NCBI GenBank assembly: GCA_016780665.1
Contig: JADHLM010000045.1
Location: 1-8,431 of the forward strand
Reading direction: 5' to 3'
DNA from: Hyphomicrobiales bacterium
GTDB lineage: Bacteria; Pseudomonadota; Alphaproteobacteria; Rhizobiales; TMED25
Length of the DNA stretch: 8,431 nt
In this document: positions 1 to 7,009 of the stretch, piece after piece
Position numbering within the stretch: the first letter of the stretch is position 1
Layout: each line of letters starts with the position of its first letter
Program-made: the position numbers and the translations under genes
Notes under the pieces: generated by a model
Databases searched by the model: none
Told to the model about the DNA's origin: nothing
The model's input: only the letters and a program-made list of their open reading frames with translations

Positions 1-539
1 AAATAGAAACAGATGCGAGCGGAAGAGTGATTGTTGACAGCCAATTTCAAACCTCCATACCAAATATCTATGCAATTGGTGATGTTGCAAATAATTATCA
101 TCTAACTCCTCTTGCAATCAGAGAAGCTATGATTTTTGCTAGAGAGCAATTTGAAAAAGATACGGATAATTATATTATTGAAAATATCCCGACAGCTGTT
201 TTTTCAAATCCTGAAATTGGAACTATTGGTTTATCTGAACAAGATGCATTGCAAAAATATAAAAAGATAGACATTTATACATCATCATTCCGGCCGTTGT
301 ATTATACTTTATCAGATGTAAATAAACGTACCTTTATTAAGCTTATTATTGATCACAAGACTCAAGTACTTATTGGATTTCATATGATGGGAGATGACTC
401 TGCTGAATTAACACAGATTATGTCAACATTGATCAATAAAAAAGCGAGTAAAACGGACTTAGATAATACGATACCATTGCACCCATCAACCTCAGAAGAA
501 ATTATGACGATGAGAAATAAGGTTACCAAAGAGTTATAG
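1..539 (+). CDS. gor: Glutathione-disulfide reductase, C-terminal part (gene begins before the window)
   Basis: This FAD-dependent pyridine nucleotide-disulfide oxidoreductase most likely reduces glutathione disulfide with NADPH in the cytoplasm. The frame is open from base 3, so a start at GTG 27 would be artificial. About 178 residues are visible. They begin just before the second FAD-binding motif (IYAIGDV, visible residues about 21-27), followed by LTPLAIREAM. The dimerisation domain starts near TAVFSNPEIGTIGLSE and ends with HPSTSEEIMTMR. In known glutathione reductases the His and the first Glu of HPxxxEE form the catalytic pair donated by the partner subunit, and both are present here. 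The redox-active CxxxxC and the NADPH site lie outside the window. Lipoamide dehydrogenase, mercuric reductase and trypanothione reductase are relatives, but the HPxxxEExxTMR ending and the neighbouring aroG favour glutathione reductase. Family certain, exact substrate probable. Confidence 0.85.
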   Translation, partial: IETDASGRVIVDSQFQTSIPNIYAIGDVANNYHLTPLAIREAMIFAREQFEKDTDNYIIENIPTAVFSNPEIGTIGLSEQDALQKYKKIDIYTSSFRPLYYTLSDVNKRTFIKLIIDHKTQVLIGFHMMGDDSAELTQIMSTLINKKASKTDLDNTIPLHPSTSEEIMTMRNKVTKEL

Positions 540-626
540 CCTTTAAATAAATTTTCTTGTATTAATATCTTATTATGAAAAATCGGCTTATATATATTTA
601 CCATAAATTAAATTTTGGAGAAATTT
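540..626. other. AT-rich gor-aroG intergenic gap
   Basis: These 87 bases are almost entirely A and T. I see no GC-rich stem followed by a T tract, so no intrinsic terminator for gor. Several TATATT/TATTAT-like strings occur, but none has a good -35 at 16-18 bases, so no promoter can be assigned. The only clear signal is the aroG ribosome binding site at the right end. A 19-codon reading frame (575-634) also lies here and is treated as a doubtful finding. Confidence 0.6.
617..620 (+). promoter_or_regulatory. Ribosome binding site that sets the aroG start
   Basis: GGAG lies 6 bases before ATG 627, an ideal Shine-Dalgarno distance. An in-frame TTG at 615 would overlap this motif and has no comparable site upstream, so ATG 627 is preferred as the start. 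Confidence 0.8.
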
Positions 627-1973
627 ATGCATAATTGGACACCTTCTAGCTGGCGTAATAAACCTATTAAACAAGTGCCAGAATATGAAGACACGGATCA
701 TCTTTCAAATGTTGAAAATACAATTTCAACATACCCTCCGTTAGTTTTTGCTGGTGAAGCAAGGGATTTAAAAGATAAGCTAGCACTTGCCAGTCAAGGT
801 CGGGCTTTTTTATTACAAGGTGGTGATTGTGCTGAGTCCTTTGTGGAGCATAATCCTGATAATATAAGAGATATATTTAGATTATTTCTCCAAATGTCAG
901 TTGTATTAATTTTTGCGACTTCATTACCAGTCGTTAAAGTAGGAAGAATTGCTGGACAATTTGCTAAACCAAGGTCCTCTGATACAGAAGTAATTAATGG
1001 TGAAGAGTTGCTAAGTTATAGAGGTGATATAATAAATGGCATAGAATTCGAAAAAAATCAAAGGAAGCCAGATCCAGAAAGGTTGTTGAAATCTTATAGA
1101 CAATCCGCTGCAACAGTTAATTTGCTGAGAGCTTTTTCACAAGGTGGTTATGCCGATCTTGAGAGGGTGCATAGTTGGACATTAGAGTTTTTGAATAATT
1201 CACCTATCGGAGAGAAATACTCATATTTAGCTGAGAATATAACAAAGTCTCTTGGTTTTATGAGGGCATGTGGAGTTACTCCAGAGTCTGTGCCTCAGTT
1301 AAGAACTACAGATTTGTATACAAGTCATGAAGCATTATTACTTGGTTATGAAGAAGCAATGACCAGAGTTGACTCAATTACTGGGGATTGGTATGCGACT
1401 TCAGGGCATATGGTATGGATTGGTGATAGAACCAGGGACCCTGATGAAGCTCATGTCGAGTATTGCAGAGGAATAAAAAATCCCATTGGAATTAAGTGTG
1501 GACCATCATTAACTTCAGAGAACCTAATAAGACTAATAGATATTCTTAATCCAGAAAATGAGGCAGGGCGCATAACATTAATAGCTAGATTTGGATATGA
1601 GAATGTAGAAAAACATCTACCAAATTTTATTGATATAATTTCAAAAGAAAATAAGAATGTGCTCTGGTCTTGTGATCCAATGCATGGAAATACAATTAAA
1701 TCAGATTCTGGATTTAAAACACGTCCTTTTGAATACATAATGAATGAAGTGAGAAGCTATATGAAAATTCACAAAGATAAAGGCACATTCCCAGGTGGTA
1801 TACATGTTGAAATGACTGGAAAAAATGTTACAGAATGTGTCGGCGGAGCTATTTCCATAAGAGATGAAGATCTTTCGAGCAGGTATCATACTCATTGTGA
1901 TCCTAGATTAAATGCAGATCAAGCTCTTGAGTTAGCCTTTCTTGTTGCAGATGAATTAAAATCAACACTATAA
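627..1973 (+). CDS. aroG: 3-deoxy-7-phosphoheptulonate (DAHP) synthase, class II
   Basis: This enzyme condenses phosphoenolpyruvate with erythrose 4-phosphate to DAHP, the committed step of the shikimate pathway to Trp, Phe and Tyr; it is cytoplasmic and metal-dependent. The protein is 448 residues from ATG 627, normal for the class II (plant/Mycobacterium-type) family, and opens with the usual NWTPSSWRNKPIKQVPEY. The metal ligands known from the M. tuberculosis enzyme are matched by Cys68 (QGGDCAESF), His353 (DPMHGNT), Glu395 (HVEMTGKN) and Asp425 (HCDPRLNADQ); the spacings 42 and 30 between the last three are the same as in that enzyme. Substrate-binding segments include VGRIAGQFAKPRS (about 105-117), YRGDIINGIEF (131-141), GDRTR (266-270) and KCGPS (290-294). 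nadE follows after 16 bases, suggesting cotranscription. The symbol is the one commonly used in alphaproteobacteria; aroF or aroH is also seen. Feedback sensitivity cannot be read from the sequence. Confidence 0.97.
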   Translation: MHNWTPSSWRNKPIKQVPEYEDTDHLSNVENTISTYPPLVFAGEARDLKDKLALASQGRAFLLQGGDCAESFVEHNPDNIRDIFRLFLQMSVVLIFATSLPVVKVGRIAGQFAKPRSSDTEVINGEELLSYRGDIINGIEFEKNQRKPDPERLLKSYRQSAATVNLLRAFSQGGYADLERVHSWTLEFLNNSPIGEKYSYLAENITKSLGFMRACGVTPESVPQLRTTDLYTSHEALLLGYEEAMTRVDSITGDWYATSGHMVWIGDRTRDPDEAHVEYCRGIKNPIGIKCGPSLTSENLIRLIDILNPENEAGRITLIARFGYENVEKHLPNFIDIISKENKNVLWSCDPMHGNTIKSDSGFKTRPFEYIMNEVRSYMKIHKDKGTFPGGIHVEMTGKNVTECVGGAISIRDEDLSSRYHTHCDPRLNADQALELAFLVADELKSTL

Positions 1974-1989
1974 AGCGCTGATTGCAGAA

Positions 1990-3657
1990 ATGATAAAAGA
2001 TAATCAGATTAATATCGCTCTGGTACAAGAAAATCCAATTGTAGGGAATATAAAGCATAATTATAATCTTATTTTAGGAGCCAGAAATAGTAGAAATATT
2101 GAAAATGCTGATCTGATAGTTTTCTCAGAATTATTTCTCTCTGGTTACCCGCCAGAAGACCTTGTACTCAGACATTCTTTCCTTGATGAGATCGATACAT
2201 ATCTAAAGATGTTAGTTGAAGAAACAAAGAAACCAGGTCCAGCAATTTTAGTTGGTTTACCAGTGAGGGATAAAAATCAAATATTTAATTCAGTGGTGCT
2301 AATAGATAATGGGAAAATCATCTCACTTCAGCATAAATGCCATCTACCTAATTATGATGTATTCGACGAAGAAAGAATATTTAATAAGGGTAACTTGCCT
2401 GGACCAATAAACTTTCGTGGATTAAAAATTGGGGTAGCTATATGTGAAGATATTTGGCACGAGGATGTTGTTGAGTGCCTTGCTGAAACGGGAGCAGAAT
2501 TACTAATTGTGCTTAATGGATCACCATACAATCGTGAAAAACAAGATCTGCGCACGAATGTGGCAATGCAAAGAGTTGTAGAAAGTGGTTTAGGGCTAAT
2601 TTATGTAAACCAGATCGGTGGACAAGATGAGCTTGTTTTTGATGGGGGTTCTTTTGTTATTAACCCAGATTACAGTATGCCAGTAAAGTTGCCGAATTTT
2701 GTCTCGAATATTCAAAGTACATTATGGACTAAAGATAATGATAAATGGTTATGTAAAACTATTGTCCATCAAACCGATACTGAAGAATTAGAAGATATAT
2801 ATTCGGCTTGTGTAATTGGACTTAGAGACTATGTTCAAAAAAATAAATTTAAAGAGGTTTTAATTGGGTTATCAGGTGGTATTGACTCAGCAATAGTGTC
2901 ATGTATCGCAGTGGATGCCCTTGGTAGTGAGAATGTACAATGTGTAATGCTACCATCAAAGTATACAAGTAAAGAGAGTTTAGCTGATGCTATTGAATGT
3001 GCACAGAACCTTGGAATTAATCCAGATGAGATATCGATAGAGAAGATGGTTGATGCTGCGGAAGATCAGTTAAACCCATTCTTCGAAGGGACAAACAAAG
3101 ATATCACCGAAGAAAATATTCAATCTAGGATCAGAGCCGTTTTATTGATGGCATTATCAAACAAATTTAATAAACTTCTATTAACCACCGGAAATAAGTC
3201 AGAAATGGCAGTGGGATATGCAACGTTATACGGTGATATGTCTGGTGCCTTTAACCCAATCAAAGATGTATATAAAACTGAAGTATATAAAATTGCTGAG
3301 ATGCGTAATAATACTAAGCCTGAATTTTGTTTGGGTCCAAATCATGAAGTCATTCCAAAAAATATTATAACGAAAGCTCCAACAGCTGAATTAAGGGATA
3401 ATCAGACAGATCAAGACTCTCTTCCTGAGTATGATGTTCTTGATGATATTTTGTATAAACTCATTGAAGAAGAGATATCTGTAAAAGATATTATAAAATC
3501 AGGACATGATAAACAATGGGTGACTAAAATACAAAATCTCTTATATATATCAGAATACAAGAGGAGGCAGGCACCGCCTGGGGTAAAAATATCCAGTAAG
3601 AATTTTGGAAAAGATAGAAGATATCCAATTACAAACAATTTTCGAGACAAAAGTTAG
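1990..3657 (+). CDS. nadE: Glutamine-dependent NAD+ synthetase
   Basis: This two-domain enzyme performs the last step of NAD+ synthesis, the ATP-driven amidation of nicotinic acid adenine dinucleotide, using ammonia released from glutamine. Residues about 7-260 form a nitrilase-type glutaminase domain with the Glu-Lys-Cys triad at E47 (FSELFLSGYPPEDL), K116 (HKCHLPNYDVFDEER) and C152 (VAICEDIWHED). Residues about 270-555 form the synthetase domain with the ATP-pyrophosphatase loop SGGIDS at 295-300, TTGNKSEMAVGYATLYGDM near 399-417, PTAELRDNQTDQDSLPEYD near 464-482, and the typical KRRQAPPGVKIS ending. The length of 555 is usual for the bacterial glutamine-dependent form, and all key residues are present. 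ATG 1990 is the only good start, but it has no strong Shine-Dalgarno (only GCAGAA just before it). The gene sits 16 bases after aroG and 9 bases before gltX, consistent with one operon. Confidence 0.97.
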   Translation: MIKDNQINIALVQENPIVGNIKHNYNLILGARNSRNIENADLIVFSELFLSGYPPEDLVLRHSFLDEIDTYLKMLVEETKKPGPAILVGLPVRDKNQIFNSVVLIDNGKIISLQHKCHLPNYDVFDEERIFNKGNLPGPINFRGLKIGVAICEDIWHEDVVECLAETGAELLIVLNGSPYNREKQDLRTNVAMQRVVESGLGLIYVNQIGGQDELVFDGGSFVINPDYSMPVKLPNFVSNIQSTLWTKDNDKWLCKTIVHQTDTEELEDIYSACVIGLRDYVQKNKFKEVLIGLSGGIDSAIVSCIAVDALGSENVQCVMLPSKYTSKESLADAIECAQNLGINPDEISIEKMVDAAEDQLNPFFEGTNKDITEENIQSRIRAVLLMALSNKFNKLLLTTGNKSEMAVGYATLYGDMSGAFNPIKDVYKTEVYKIAEMRNNTKPEFCLGPNHEVIPKNIITKAPTAELRDNQTDQDSLPEYDVLDDILYKLIEEEISVKDIIKSGHDKQWVTKIQNLLYISEYKRRQAPPGVKISSKNFGKDRRYPITNNFRDKS

Positions 3658-3666
3658 AAAAATATT

Positions 3667-5016
3667 ATGACAGTCAATAAACTCAGATTCGCTCCAAGTC
3701 CAACTGGTAATTTACATATCGGAAATGCCAGAACATTAATTTTGAATTATATATATTCTAAGGCAATTGATGGAAAACTAATACTAAGAATCGATGATAC
3801 AGATATTGAAAGATCAGAGGAAAGATATTACCAATCTATTCTTAACGATATTGATTGGCTAGAAATAGATATTTTTGATATTAAAAGACAGTCTGAAAAA
3901 ACCGAGAAATATCAAGATATTGCAAACAAGCTAATTGAACAGGGCAAGCTTTACCCTTGTTTTGAAACTGATGAAGAGCTAAACCGTGCAAGAAAATTAA
4001 GTTTATCTCGTGGTCAGCCTCCAATATATGACAGGAGTGCATTGAACCTGACTGAAGAGCAAAAAAATGAATATAAATCCAATAGCATAAATCCATATTG
4101 GAGATTTAAACTTGATCGTGAGGTTGTTGAATGGAACGATTTGATTAGGGGTCGCCAAACAATTGATTGCGGATCTTTTTCAGATCCCGTTTTGATAAGG
4201 GCAGATGGAACGTTCTTATATACATTACCAAGTGTTGTTGATGATATTGATTTAGAAATCACTCATATATTGAGGGGTGAAGATCATGTATCTAACACAG
4301 CAACACAAATACAGTTATTCAAAACACTCAATGCATCTATCCCAAATTTTGGTCATCACAGTTTAATGGTGCAAAAAGATGGATCGCGTATGTCAAAAAG
4401 ATCAGGATCATTATCACTTGAAGAAGTTAGAGAAAGCGGTATCGAACCAATTACTCTAGTAAATTACTGCGCACGTATTGGTACATCAGATGCTGTAGAA
4501 GCGTTCCAAACTACCGATGAATTAGTTAAGAACTATGACCTATCAAAAATCTCTCGTTCCCCCGCAAGGTTTAGTATTGAAGAACTAGAAGTTCTGAACA
4601 AAAAGATTATTCAGAATATACCATTTGAAAGAGTTAGTGATAGATTAGGACAGGATGGAATAACAGGTGAAAATGCTGAAAAATTTTGGAATGTTATAAG
4701 GACAAATATTAATAATATCCATGAAGCCAAAAAATGGTGGGATATTGTAGGAGATAACCCAATTAATATTAATGATAGTGTAAATAAAGAAGTAATAACA
4801 GCTGCAAAGGATTTATTACCTGAAGATCCTTGGAATGAAAATACATGGTCAGAATGGACAGGCAAAATAGCAGCAAAAACCGGCTTAAAAGGTAAAGAAT
4901 TATACTTACCAATAAGAATTGCACTCACAGGCGAGACCTCAGGCCCAGAACTAGCAACTTTCATACTCTTACTTGGCAAGGGTAAAGTGCAAAAAAGATT
5001 AGATAATTATATTTGA
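3667..5016 (+). CDS. gltX: Glutamate--tRNA ligase, short zinc-less (GltX2-like) type
   Basis: This class I synthetase charges tRNA with glutamate in the cytoplasm. In bacteria without GlnRS, including most alphaproteobacteria, Glu is also loaded on tRNA-Gln and then amidated by GatCAB. The 449-residue protein starts with the Rossmann fold and the signature HIGN at 17-20 (a common variant of HIGH). The conserved LPSVVDDIDLEITHILRGEDH is at about 187-207, and the second signature RMSKR at 241-245. The alpha-helical anticodon-binding region follows from about 300, with KGKELYLPIRIALTG and GPEL near the end. In the inserted domain the segment is LYPCFET with a single Cys98 rather than the CxC of zinc-binding GluRS, so no zinc site is expected. 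This pattern resembles the GltX2 paralogue of alphaproteobacteria, so a second gltX may exist elsewhere. No Shine-Dalgarno is visible before ATG 3667. The stop codon overlaps the -35 element of the next gene. Confidence 0.96.
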   Translation: MTVNKLRFAPSPTGNLHIGNARTLILNYIYSKAIDGKLILRIDDTDIERSEERYYQSILNDIDWLEIDIFDIKRQSEKTEKYQDIANKLIEQGKLYPCFETDEELNRARKLSLSRGQPPIYDRSALNLTEEQKNEYKSNSINPYWRFKLDREVVEWNDLIRGRQTIDCGSFSDPVLIRADGTFLYTLPSVVDDIDLEITHILRGEDHVSNTATQIQLFKTLNASIPNFGHHSLMVQKDGSRMSKRSGSLSLEEVRESGIEPITLVNYCARIGTSDAVEAFQTTDELVKNYDLSKISRSPARFSIEELEVLNKKIIQNIPFERVSDRLGQDGITGENAEKFWNVIRTNINNIHEAKKWWDIVGDNPININDSVNKEVITAAKDLLPEDPWNENTWSEWTGKIAAKTGLKGKELYLPIRIALTGETSGPELATFILLLGKGKVQKRLDNYI

Positions 5017-5040
5017 TTTTCATTAAAATTGATTTATAAT
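5013..5040 (+). promoter_or_regulatory. Predicted sigma-70 promoter of the TetR-family gene
   Basis: A -35-like TTGATT (5013-5018) overlaps the gltX stop codon, and a perfect TATAAT -10 lies at 5035-5040, with a 16-base spacer. The start of transcription would fall near 5046-5048, giving a leader of about 20 bases before the TTG start. In DNA this AT-rich the -10 alone could be chance, but the -35 match, the spacing and the operator immediately downstream support it together. It would drive the regulator and probably cysS and cimA, which follow without a gap large enough for another promoter. Confidence 0.65.
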
Positions 5041-5041
5041 C

Positions 5042-5053
5042 GAACGATCGTTC
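5042..5053. promoter_or_regulatory. Palindromic operator, probably bound by the adjacent TetR-family protein
   Basis: GAACGATCGTTC is a perfect 12-bp inverted repeat centred between 5047 and 5048; one more pair matches after a mismatch (5040/5055). It begins one base after the predicted -10 and covers the likely transcription start, the classic position for a repressor that blocks its own promoter. TetR-family operators are typically short dyads of this kind in the promoter of the regulator gene. It has no loop and no T tract, so it is not a terminator. That this protein binds it is inferred from position and symmetry only. Confidence 0.65.
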
Positions 5054-5055
5054 TA

Positions 5056-5063
5056 AAGGTGAT
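5056..5063 (+). promoter_or_regulatory. Strong Shine-Dalgarno supporting a TTG start for the TetR gene
   Basis: AAGGTGAT contains GGTGAT, complementary to the usual 3' end of 16S rRNA, and lies 3 bases before TTG 5067. The next in-frame ATG is only at 5224, inside the DNA-binding region of the protein, so TTG is the best start. Confidence 0.65.
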
Positions 5064-5066
5064 AGT

Positions 5067-5633
5067 TTGGTAAAAATTGTTTCATATAGAGATTTAGTAG
5101 ATAAACTCATCGATATATTCTGTGAGTTTGGTTACGACGGGACTAGTCTGACAATATTGTCTCAAAAGACAGGACTCGGTAGAGCTAGCCTTTATTATCA
5201 TTTCCCAGGTGGAAAAGAAGAAATGGCTAATGCAGTTTATGAAAAAATCAGCAGAGATTTTACTAAATTAGTATTAGCGCCGCTTGCAACCGATCTTAAC
5301 TTTCAAACAAAAATAAAAAATATGCTAGAAGGCATAAATTTATTTTATAACAATGGCAAAAGGTCTTGTTTAATAGATGTATTTGCTATTGGATCAACAA
5401 AAGATATTTTTCATACGCAAATTAAGAATGCCGCAATGTATTGGAAGGACTCTCTCGTTAAAATCATTGAAGATGAAGGTATTGATAACACGCGTGCAGT
5501 AGCTATATCGGAGGATATCATTATCTCTATAGAGGGTGCATTAATCTTTACACGCGCTACAGGTGATTACTCTAGTTTTAATAGGACTTTAGAGAAGATT
5601 CTAAATATGATCTTAGTAAATAATTTAAGGTAA
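5067..5633 (+). CDS. TetR/AcrR-family transcriptional regulator (LmrA/YxaF-like)
   Basis: This is a probable dimeric DNA-binding repressor. From the TTG start it has 188 residues, normal for the family. Residues about 7-52 are the TetR N-terminal domain with its helix-turn-helix (TSLTILSQKTGLGRASLYYH, about 26-45) and the FPGGKEEM segment, which is typical of the LmrA/YxaF-like branch. The C-terminal ligand and dimer domain has the branch-like pattern RSCLIDVFAIGS (99-110) and SIEGALIFTRA (154-164). The ligand is unknown. There are two cysteines, C19 and C101; C101 is at a position I believe is often Cys in this branch. The gene has its own predicted promoter and palindrome upstream, suggesting autorepression. 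It lies between gltX and cysS, ends 5 bases before cysS, and has no transporter or oxidoreductase beside it, so its target beyond itself is uncertain; cysS and cimA are possible. Base composition looks like that of its neighbours. Confidence 0.9.
   Translation: MVKIVSYRDLVDKLIDIFCEFGYDGTSLTILSQKTGLGRASLYYHFPGGKEEMANAVYEKISRDFTKLVLAPLATDLNFQTKIKNMLEGINLFYNNGKRSCLIDVFAIGSTKDIFHTQIKNAAMYWKDSLVKIIEDEGIDNTRAVAISEDIIISIEGALIFTRATGDYSSFNRTLEKILNMILVNNLR
5627..5630 (+). promoter_or_regulatory. Ribosome binding site of cysS inside the end of the TetR gene
   Basis: AAGG lies 8 bases before ATG 5639 and just before the TAA of the regulator gene. Ribosomes finishing the regulator would cover it, which suggests translational coupling. 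Confidence 0.55.
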
Positions 5634-5638
5634 TCAGA

Positions 5639-7009
5639 ATGAATTTATTCCTATACAATTCCATAACTAAAAAAAAAGATGAATTCATTCCTTTAGATGT
5701 AAATAAAATCAGGATGTATGTTTGTGGTCCAACCGTTTATGACGAACCACATATAGGTAATGCAAGACCAGTAATAGTATTTGATCTTCTTTACAGGATA
5801 TTAAGAAACTTCTATGGAAATGAGAATGTAACTTACGTTCGTAATATTACTGATGTAGATGACAAAATAAACAAAATAGCATCAGAAAAATACCCTGATA
5901 TTGAAACAAATCTAGCAATTAATAAGCTAACAATGGATATTGAAAAAAAATTCAAAGATTATGCAAGTAAACTAGAATGTTTGTCACCATCAATTGAACC
6001 GCGTGCAACGGAACATATATCTGAAATGATTGAGATCATAGAATGTCTCATTGATAAGAAATCAGCTTATGTAGTGGATGGACATGTAATATTTGACATC
6101 AATAAATATGACAAATACGGTAGCTTATCCAATAAATCTCAGAAAGATTTAATAGCTGGTGCAAGAATAGAAGTTGCAACCTATAAAAATAACCCACTTG
6201 ATTTTGTATTGTGGAAACCAAGTCAGCCAAATGAGCCATACTGGGATAGTCCATGGGGAAAAGGCAGACCAGGGTGGCATATTGAATGCTCAGCAATGTC
6301 ATCAAAATATCTAGGGCAAGAATTTGATATTCATGGAGGGGGAATTGATCTGATATTCCCTCATCATGAAAATGAGGTTGCTCAATCATGTTCGTATCAT
6401 TCCAATGAACATATGGCCAAATATTTTGTCCATAATGGAACATTAAATATCGAGGGGAAAAAGATGTCGAAATCACTCGGAAATGTGGTTTCGTTGAACG
6501 ATATGTTGGATACATACCATGGTGCAATCCTAAGATTTACTATGTTAAGAACACACTACAGGCAGCCAATAGATTGGACAAAGAATAGTTTGGAGGAATC
6601 CAAGAACATTTTGAAAAAATGGATATCCGTATCAAACAAAGATAGTCTGCGGGCTCAAGAGGTACCATCAGAATTTTATGAAACCCTTTTGGATGACATA
6701 AATACACCTCAAGCAATTACAAAGATGCACGCTTATTTTTCAAATAAAGAATACGACAAACTCTTTGGGGCATTAAACTTTTTGGGAATTAACATCAAAG
6801 ATTTGAGCCATTCAATGATATCAGAGCAAAATAGTAAAAAAGATGCAATCGATGAAACAGAAGTAAACAAACTCATCGAAGAGAGGAATTCCGCAAGAAA
6901 GGCAAAGGATTATAAAAAATCCGATGAAATTAGGAATAAACTTGAATTAATGGGAATAAAGCTTCAAGATGATGGAGATAAGTCCACCTGGGAATATATA
7001 AATGACTAA
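5639..7009 (+). CDS. cysS: Cysteine--tRNA ligase
   Basis: This cytoplasmic class I synthetase charges tRNA-Cys with cysteine using ATP. The protein has 456 residues, close to the 461 of E. coli. The HIGN signature is at 38-41 within YVCGPTVYDEPHIGNARP, and KMSKS at 275-279. The catalytic zinc ligands known from E. coli (C28, C209, H234, E238) correspond to C29, C217 (WHIECSAM), H242 and E246 (PHHENE), with the last three at the same spacing. IHGGGIDLIFPHHENE, which contributes to cysteine selection, is intact. The DALR and anticodon-recognition regions follow from about residue 315, ending with the usual RNxARKAKDYKKSDEIR-type helix and a final W451. It starts 5 bases after the TetR gene and ends by overlapping cimA by 8 bases, so all three are likely cotranscribed. 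Confidence 0.98.
   Translation: MNLFLYNSITKKKDEFIPLDVNKIRMYVCGPTVYDEPHIGNARPVIVFDLLYRILRNFYGNENVTYVRNITDVDDKINKIASEKYPDIETNLAINKLTMDIEKKFKDYASKLECLSPSIEPRATEHISEMIEIIECLIDKKSAYVVDGHVIFDINKYDKYGSLSNKSQKDLIAGARIEVATYKNNPLDFVLWKPSQPNEPYWDSPWGKGRPGWHIECSAMSSKYLGQEFDIHGGGIDLIFPHHENEVAQSCSYHSNEHMAKYFVHNGTLNIEGKKMSKSLGNVVSLNDMLDTYHGAILRFTMLRTHYRQPIDWTKNSLEESKNILKKWISVSNKDSLRAQEVPSEFYETLLDDINTPQAITKMHAYFSNKEYDKLFGALNFLGINIKDLSHSMISEQNSKKDAIDETEVNKLIEERNSARKAKDYKKSDEIRNKLELMGIKLQDDGDKSTWEYIND

Noticed and set aside
27..29. GTG as the start of a 170-residue gene at the left edge
   Set aside because: The frame is open to the window edge and the protein would lack the first two thirds of a glutathione reductase; the gene simply begins outside the window.
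588..599. TATATATATTT stretch as an aroG -10 box
   Set aside because: No plausible -35 lies 16-18 bases upstream, and such strings are expected in DNA this AT-rich.
380..604. 74-residue minus-strand frame across the gor end and the gap
   Set aside because: Most of it is antisense to conserved gor sequence; no ribosome site or family resemblance.
615..617. TTG as the aroG start
   Set aside because: It overlaps the GGAG ribosome site that serves ATG 627, and the 448-residue form begins as the family usually does.
4611..4979. 122-residue reading frame on the minus strand
   Set aside because: It lies fully inside gltX, its product resembles no family I know, and the plus-strand frame encodes conserved GluRS sequence; a shadow of real coding.
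5042..5053. Palindrome as a gltX transcription terminator
   Set aside because: It has no loop, only 6-bp arms, and is followed by TAAAGG rather than a T tract; an operator fits better.
6099..6527. 142-residue reading frame on the minus strand
   Set aside because: It is antisense to the most conserved part of cysS, with no ribosome site or recognisable domain.
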